Origin: Pyrinomonadaceae bacterium
GTDB taxonomy: Bacteria; Acidobacteriota; Blastocatellia; Pyrinomonadales; Pyrinomonadaceae
Assembly: GCA_026786155.1 (NCBI GenBank)
Contig: JAJAYR010000005.1
Span: 1-8,669 of the forward strand
DNA length: 8,669 nt
Direction of reading: 5' to 3'
The notes under the pieces are model-generated. The model had not been told where the DNA came from and searched no databases. It saw only the letters and a program-made list of their open reading frames with translations. This document shows positions 5,910 through 8,669 of this stretch, piece by piece (positions within the stretch are counted from its first letter, which is position 1; the number at the start of each line of letters is the position of its first letter). The translations under genes were made by a program, and so were the position numbers.

Positions 5910-6455
5910 TTAGTCGGGAAAAGTCGCCAAAATTTGCGGCTGCTTATCGGTCGGTTTCGTTTCGTCATTGATGAATTTCCGCCGCGTCAACTTGTCGGTA
6001 TCCGCCAAATAAAGCCAGATTTGTCCGTTCGCGTCCGTGTGAAAAGCGACGCTGTTCGGGCTTCGCAGATTAGTCAGATAGGGAATTAACTTGCCGAATT
6101 TTCCGCTTCCAACGTCGAAATCGTCGAGAATATAAACCGCGCCCTTCCGATTATCGGAAAGGTCGTGCATATCGGTTACAAAAATCCGTCCGTCGGGTGA
6201 TTTGGCAAAAAACCGCACGCGCCTTAAGTTTTCGGCGGCGGGAATTATCTCGTAATCGGCGGGCAGATTCAGATTAAAACTCTTGCCGTTTTTCAAATTT
6301 ACCTTGTGCGGCACAAGTTTCACCTGCGCGAAAGCCGGAACGAAAAGCATCAAAAAAAGCAGAATCGTTACGACCGTGTTCAGACTCATTTTAACATTAC
6401 ACGATTTACCGTCGCACTTGTTCGGGTCAATCGAGATGTAATTTCGGTAATCCAT
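5910..6455 (-). CDS. Truncated secreted sugar-dehydrogenase-like protein with foreign N-terminal extension
   Basis: From residue 23 this 181-residue ORF starts a signal peptide (MSLNTVVTILLFLMLFVPAFAQ) followed by what looks like the N-terminal part of a PQQ-dependent/sorbosone-dehydrogenase-type beta-propeller: FNLNLPADYEIIPAAENLRR, then RFFAKSPDGRIFVTDM and SPNSVAFHTDANGQIWLYLA. Such proteins normally run to ~400 residues in the periplasm. This one stops just after ILATFPD, where the family continues into the next blade, so about half the propeller and its active site are missing. The stop lies 6 nt from the bshB1 stop on the other strand, so nothing downstream could encode the rest. The natural start may be ATG at 6389; residues 1-22 instead resemble a DUF433 antitoxin (separate entry). 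It is probably non-functional. Confidence 0.65.
   Translation of the reverse strand: MDYRNYISIDPNKCDGKSCNVKMSLNTVVTILLFLMLFVPAFAQVKLVPHKVNLKNGKSFNLNLPADYEIIPAAENLRRVRFFAKSPDGRIFVTDMHDLSDNRKGAVYILDDFDVGSGKFGKLIPYLTNLRSPNSVAFHTDANGQIWLYLADTDKLTRRKFINDETKPTDKQPQILATFPD
6390..6455 (-). pseudogene. Remnant of a DUF433-type antitoxin N-terminus
   Basis: The first 22 codons of the ORF starting at 6455 read MDYRNYISIDPNKCDGKSC followed by NVK. This resembles the conserved opening of DUF433 family antitoxins (VapB45-like), which typically begin M-D/N-Y-R-Y-I-T-I-D-P and continue with G-G-K-P-C-I-R-G. The similarity ends there, and the frame passes into a signal peptide. It lies 23 nt downstream of a VapC fragment. 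This is recognised by eye over a short stretch, so a chance match is possible. Confidence 0.45.
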
Positions 6456-6478
6456 AATTCCAAAATGATTGACAATAA

Positions 6479-6703
6479 TTAAACGGTTTTCGGGTCAATG
6501 GCGACGATACCGATGCCTGAATAGCGCGTAAAATCCGAAGTATTGAAAGTCAGAATATGCGTAACCTGATGAACGAGCATTGCCGCCACGATTCGCGCGT
6601 CGTGAACCTGAACGCCCGAAACGCCGAATGTTAAAACCAATTTTCGCCATTCTCGATGAACTCTCGCATCATCGGGCAGAAGCGGAAAGATTTTTTCGAC
6701 CAA
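6479..6703 (-). pseudogene. N-terminally truncated VapC-like PIN domain toxin
   Basis: PIN-domain VapC toxins are Mg-dependent RNases of about 130-145 residues. This frame holds only the C-terminal ~74-80. It matches the family from the FPLLPDDARVHREWRKLV segment through GVSGVQVHDARIVAAMLVH to ILTFNTSDFTRYSGI. Asp35 (VHDAR) and Asp57 (NTSDF) are the C-terminal acidic residues. The N-terminal DTN aspartate and mid-domain glutamate are absent, so it cannot be catalytically active. The only start is TTG at 6703; the recognisable frame extends to 6721, where TAA closes it. No antitoxin gene precedes it; upstream is ~180 nt of non-coding DNA. It is probably a relic of a toxin-antitoxin locus. Confidence 0.7.
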
Positions 6704-6721
6704 ACGCAGCGAATGATTAGC

Positions 6722-6898
6722 TTACTGAGCGGAAAGCCCGAAACCGTTGCGCGAAGTCAGGCTTTTCTTTTAACTCGAGATATTTTAGCATTTACATAGT
6801 TTAATTGATTTGCTTATTTCCAATAATGTCTATTGAGGTTCTTGGGAAAACTCGTAAATCTTACGCAAAATATCGTAGAGTTGTAAAGAAAACTTTGT
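6722..6898. other. AT-rich intergenic region without recognisable gene
   Basis: This 177-nt stretch lies between the truncated PIN fragment and the helicase stop. I find no coding potential and no VapC N-terminal half in any frame. GAAAGCC at 6731-6737 and GGCTTTTC at 6761-6768 could form a loose stem with a T-rich + strand tail, but no + strand gene feeds into it. Confidence 0.5.
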
Positions 6899-8669
6899 TT
6901 AATTGATAAAATCCTGCTTTTTCTCTTCAATCAAAACGGGAGCATCAAATTTCGGAGCGTCTTCTTCCAAACTCCAAACTTCAAACAGCGCGGGCGGGCA
7001 TTCCATGATAAAACGCGACGGTTTTTGCAACACGGTTTGGCGGTTGTAATCAACAATCATCAGCGGATACGTCAGATAAAGTTCGTCCTGGGCGCGGGTT
7101 AGAGCGACATACCAAAGGCGGCGTTCTTCCTCTTCGCTGTCAATTTCCTTCAATGAACGCGGCGACGGGAATTTGCCCTCCGCCGCCCAGATTAAAAAGA
7201 CGGCTTTCCATTCCAAGCCTTTCGCCTGATGAACGCTCGTTAAAGTTAAAAGTTCGTCTTCCTCGCCGCCGGAGATGACATCTTCGCCAACGATTCCGGT
7301 CGGTTCTTTGAAGCGTTCGGTCGAAAGCAGCGCAAGTTCCGATAAAAAATCTTCGGTCGAATCGTATTTTTGGGCATACATCGCCAAACCTTTCAAATCT
7401 TCCAGACGCGCTTCAAAATTTTCGTAATTTTCCTGTAAATGCTGCTCGTAACCGTTCGTTAAAATCAATTCGATTTGTTTCGCCGGTTTATTTCGATTGT
7501 CGTCGGTCGTTATTTTCTCTAATAATTCGACGAAGTTTTGCCAATTCTGTTTGCTGCGCGGCTGATATTTGAAGTCTTCTTTTTTAACTAACGCAAACGG
7601 ATTTTCGGCGTAAGCCAAACTTTCATAAATCTTATTCGCCGTCTGGTTGCCGACACTCGGAATCATTTTCAAAAGGCGTTTCCACGCCAGTTCGTCGCGC
7701 GGATTGACGATAATTCTCAGGTAAGAAATCACATCTTTGATGTGCGCCTGTTCAAAAAATCTTACGCCGGATTGCACTCGATACGGAATGTTGCGGCGCG
7801 TCAATTCTAATTGCAGTTCAATCGAATGATAATGTGAGCGATATAAAACGGCGATTTCTTCCAAGGATGTTCCTTCATCGCGCAACTCCAAAATCCGCGA
7901 AGCGACGAACGCCGATTGCTGTTCGACATCGGAACAGGGAATCAAAGCCGGTTTCCAGTCCTTCGATTTTTTTATCGCTTCCAAAGTTTTCGGAAACTGC
8001 TTGCGATTATTGGCAATCGAAACATTGGCAAGTCCTAAAATTTCCGGTGTCGAACGATAATTCAGTTCGAGTTTATAAGTTTCGGCGTTCGGATACCTTT
8101 GGGGAAATTCGTAAATGTTCGTAAATTCCGCGCCGCGCCACGCGAAAATTGATTGCGCGTCGTCGCCGACGACCATTACGTTGCGGTGTTTGACGGCGAG
8201 CAAGTCAATGATTTCGGCTTGCAGTTTGTTCGTGTCCTGATATTCGTCAACGAGAATGTGCTGAAACTGTTCGGCATAGACATTGGCGATGGCGGGTTTT
8301 TCAATTAAAAGACGTTTCCAGTTCAGCAGTAAATCGTCGTAGTCCATCACGTTGCGCTCTTTCTTTCGCTCCATATAAACGAAATCAACGCGCTTGATTT
8401 GCTGCGTGAGCATTTCAAAATACGGATATTTTTTGATAATAACTTCTTCAATCGGCTGGTCGGTGTTGTTCGCGTAAGAGATGATATTCTGCACGACCTC
8501 GGCTTTCGGAAATCGTTTCGCTCTGGTGTCAATCGCCGCTTCTTCGATGCAGACGTTGATAAAATCCCGCGCATCTTCCGCGTCAAGAATCGAATAATTT
8601 GAATCGAAACCGATTGATGTCGCGTGACGGCGCAAAATCAGGTTGGCGATGCGGTGAAAAGTTCCGCCC
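6899..8669 (-). CDS. UvrD/PcrA-like ATP-dependent DNA helicase, 5' partial
   Basis: This is a superfamily 1A 3'-5' DNA helicase, used in repair and in removing proteins from DNA. The frame stays open to the window edge and includes GTFHRIA (motif Ib region) before the TTG at 8635, so the true start with the Walker A motif is outside. Counting from 8635: ILVDEYQDTN (motif II, 127-136), VVGDDAQSIFAWRGA (motif III, 155-169), LELNYRST (motif IV, 189-196), LTSVHQAKGLEW (motif V, 465-476) and LWYVALTRAQDELYL (motif VI, 507-521, arginine finger Arg514). Only ~57 residues follow motif VI, so the C-terminal polymerase-binding extension of PcrA/UvrD is absent or short. Family motifs do not separate PcrA, UvrD and Rep, so I give no symbol. 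It appears to be transcribed alone. Confidence 0.93.
   Translation of the reverse strand, partial: GGTFHRIANLILRRHATSIGFDSNYSILDAEDARDFINVCIEEAAIDTRAKRFPKAEVVQNIISYANNTDQPIEEVIIKKYPYFEMLTQQIKRVDFVYMERKKERNVMDYDDLLLNWKRLLIEKPAIANVYAEQFQHILVDEYQDTNKLQAEIIDLLAVKHRNVMVVGDDAQSIFAWRGAEFTNIYEFPQRYPNAETYKLELNYRSTPEILGLANVSIANNRKQFPKTLEAIKKSKDWKPALIPCSDVEQQSAFVASRILELRDEGTSLEEIAVLYRSHYHSIELQLELTRRNIPYRVQSGVRFFEQAHIKDVISYLRIIVNPRDELAWKRLLKMIPSVGNQTANKIYESLAYAENPFALVKKEDFKYQPRSKQNWQNFVELLEKITTDDNRNKPAKQIELILTNGYEQHLQENYENFEARLEDLKGLAMYAQKYDSTEDFLSELALLSTERFKEPTGIVGEDVISGGEEDELLTLTSVHQAKGLEWKAVFLIWAAEGKFPSPRSLKEIDSEEEERRLWYVALTRAQDELYLTYPLMIVDYNRQTVLQKPSRFIMECPPALFEVWSLEEDAPKFDAPVLIEEKKQDFIN

Noticed and set aside
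6303..6317. CTTGTGC-G-GCACAAG palindrome as an operator
   Set aside because: It lies within a coding frame, far from any start, and is short enough to be chance.
6479..6703. A functional VapC toxin or a new toxin-antitoxin pair with the DUF433-like piece
   Set aside because: The PIN fragment lacks its N-terminal catalytic acid residues, and the antitoxin piece is only ~22 codons; both are remnants.
6731..6768. GAAAGCC/GGCTTTTC stem with T-rich tail as a + strand terminator
   Set aside because: No + strand gene ends nearby, the loop is over 20 nt, and on the - strand no T-run follows.

Overview
The window looks like chromosomal DNA from a Gram-negative bacterium of moderate GC content. It is most likely an Acidobacteriota of the Blastocatellia/Pyrinomonadaceae type. 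That placement is an inference from three things: a bacillithiol-type deacetylase (BshB1), a large bacterial GH63/MGH1-like glucosidase and a PPC-like beta-sandwich domain occur together; several starts lack a Shine-Dalgarno sequence; and small dispersed genes are separated by palindromic spacers. No rRNA, tRNA, CRISPR array, complete insertion sequence or phage gene is visible.

Layout. 1-2262 (+) is the C-terminal ~750 residues of a GH63/MGH1-like glycoside hydrolase, cut by the window edge. It converges on tsaD (2455-3531, -), and the spacer between them (2263-2454) holds a nested palindrome. Upstream of tsaD are a 19-bp hairpin (3541-3588), a rho-independent terminator (3587-3623, -) and a 71-residue single-span membrane protein (3647-3862, -) with a good ribosome binding site. 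Diverging from that gene is a + strand ORF (3930-4283) that ends in a PPC-like beta-sandwich but has no credible start. It converges, 4 nt apart, on an RNase Z-like metallo-beta-lactamase-fold hydrolase (4288-5052, -). That hydrolase diverges from bshB1 (5163-5903, +) across an 82-nt palindrome (5059-5140). Next comes a small graveyard on the - strand: a secreted sugar-dehydrogenase-like protein cut off after ~180 codons (5910-6455), whose first ~22 codons look like the start of a DUF433 antitoxin, then a VapC-like PIN toxin that lacks its N-terminal half (6479-6703). The last gene (6899-8669, -) is a UvrD/PcrA-like helicase cut by the right edge before its Walker A motif.

Functionally this is mostly housekeeping: t6A tRNA modification (TsaD), low-molecular-weight thiol synthesis (BshB1), DNA repair helicase and sugar hydrolysis. 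The genes do not form one pathway, and most are transcribed singly or as convergent or divergent pairs. I do not see a convincing new multi-gene system. The most notable unexplained features are three intergenic hairpins, unrelated in sequence but all built from tandem copies of a short word facing their inverted copy, and the cluster of truncated toxin-antitoxin and dehydrogenase remnants.
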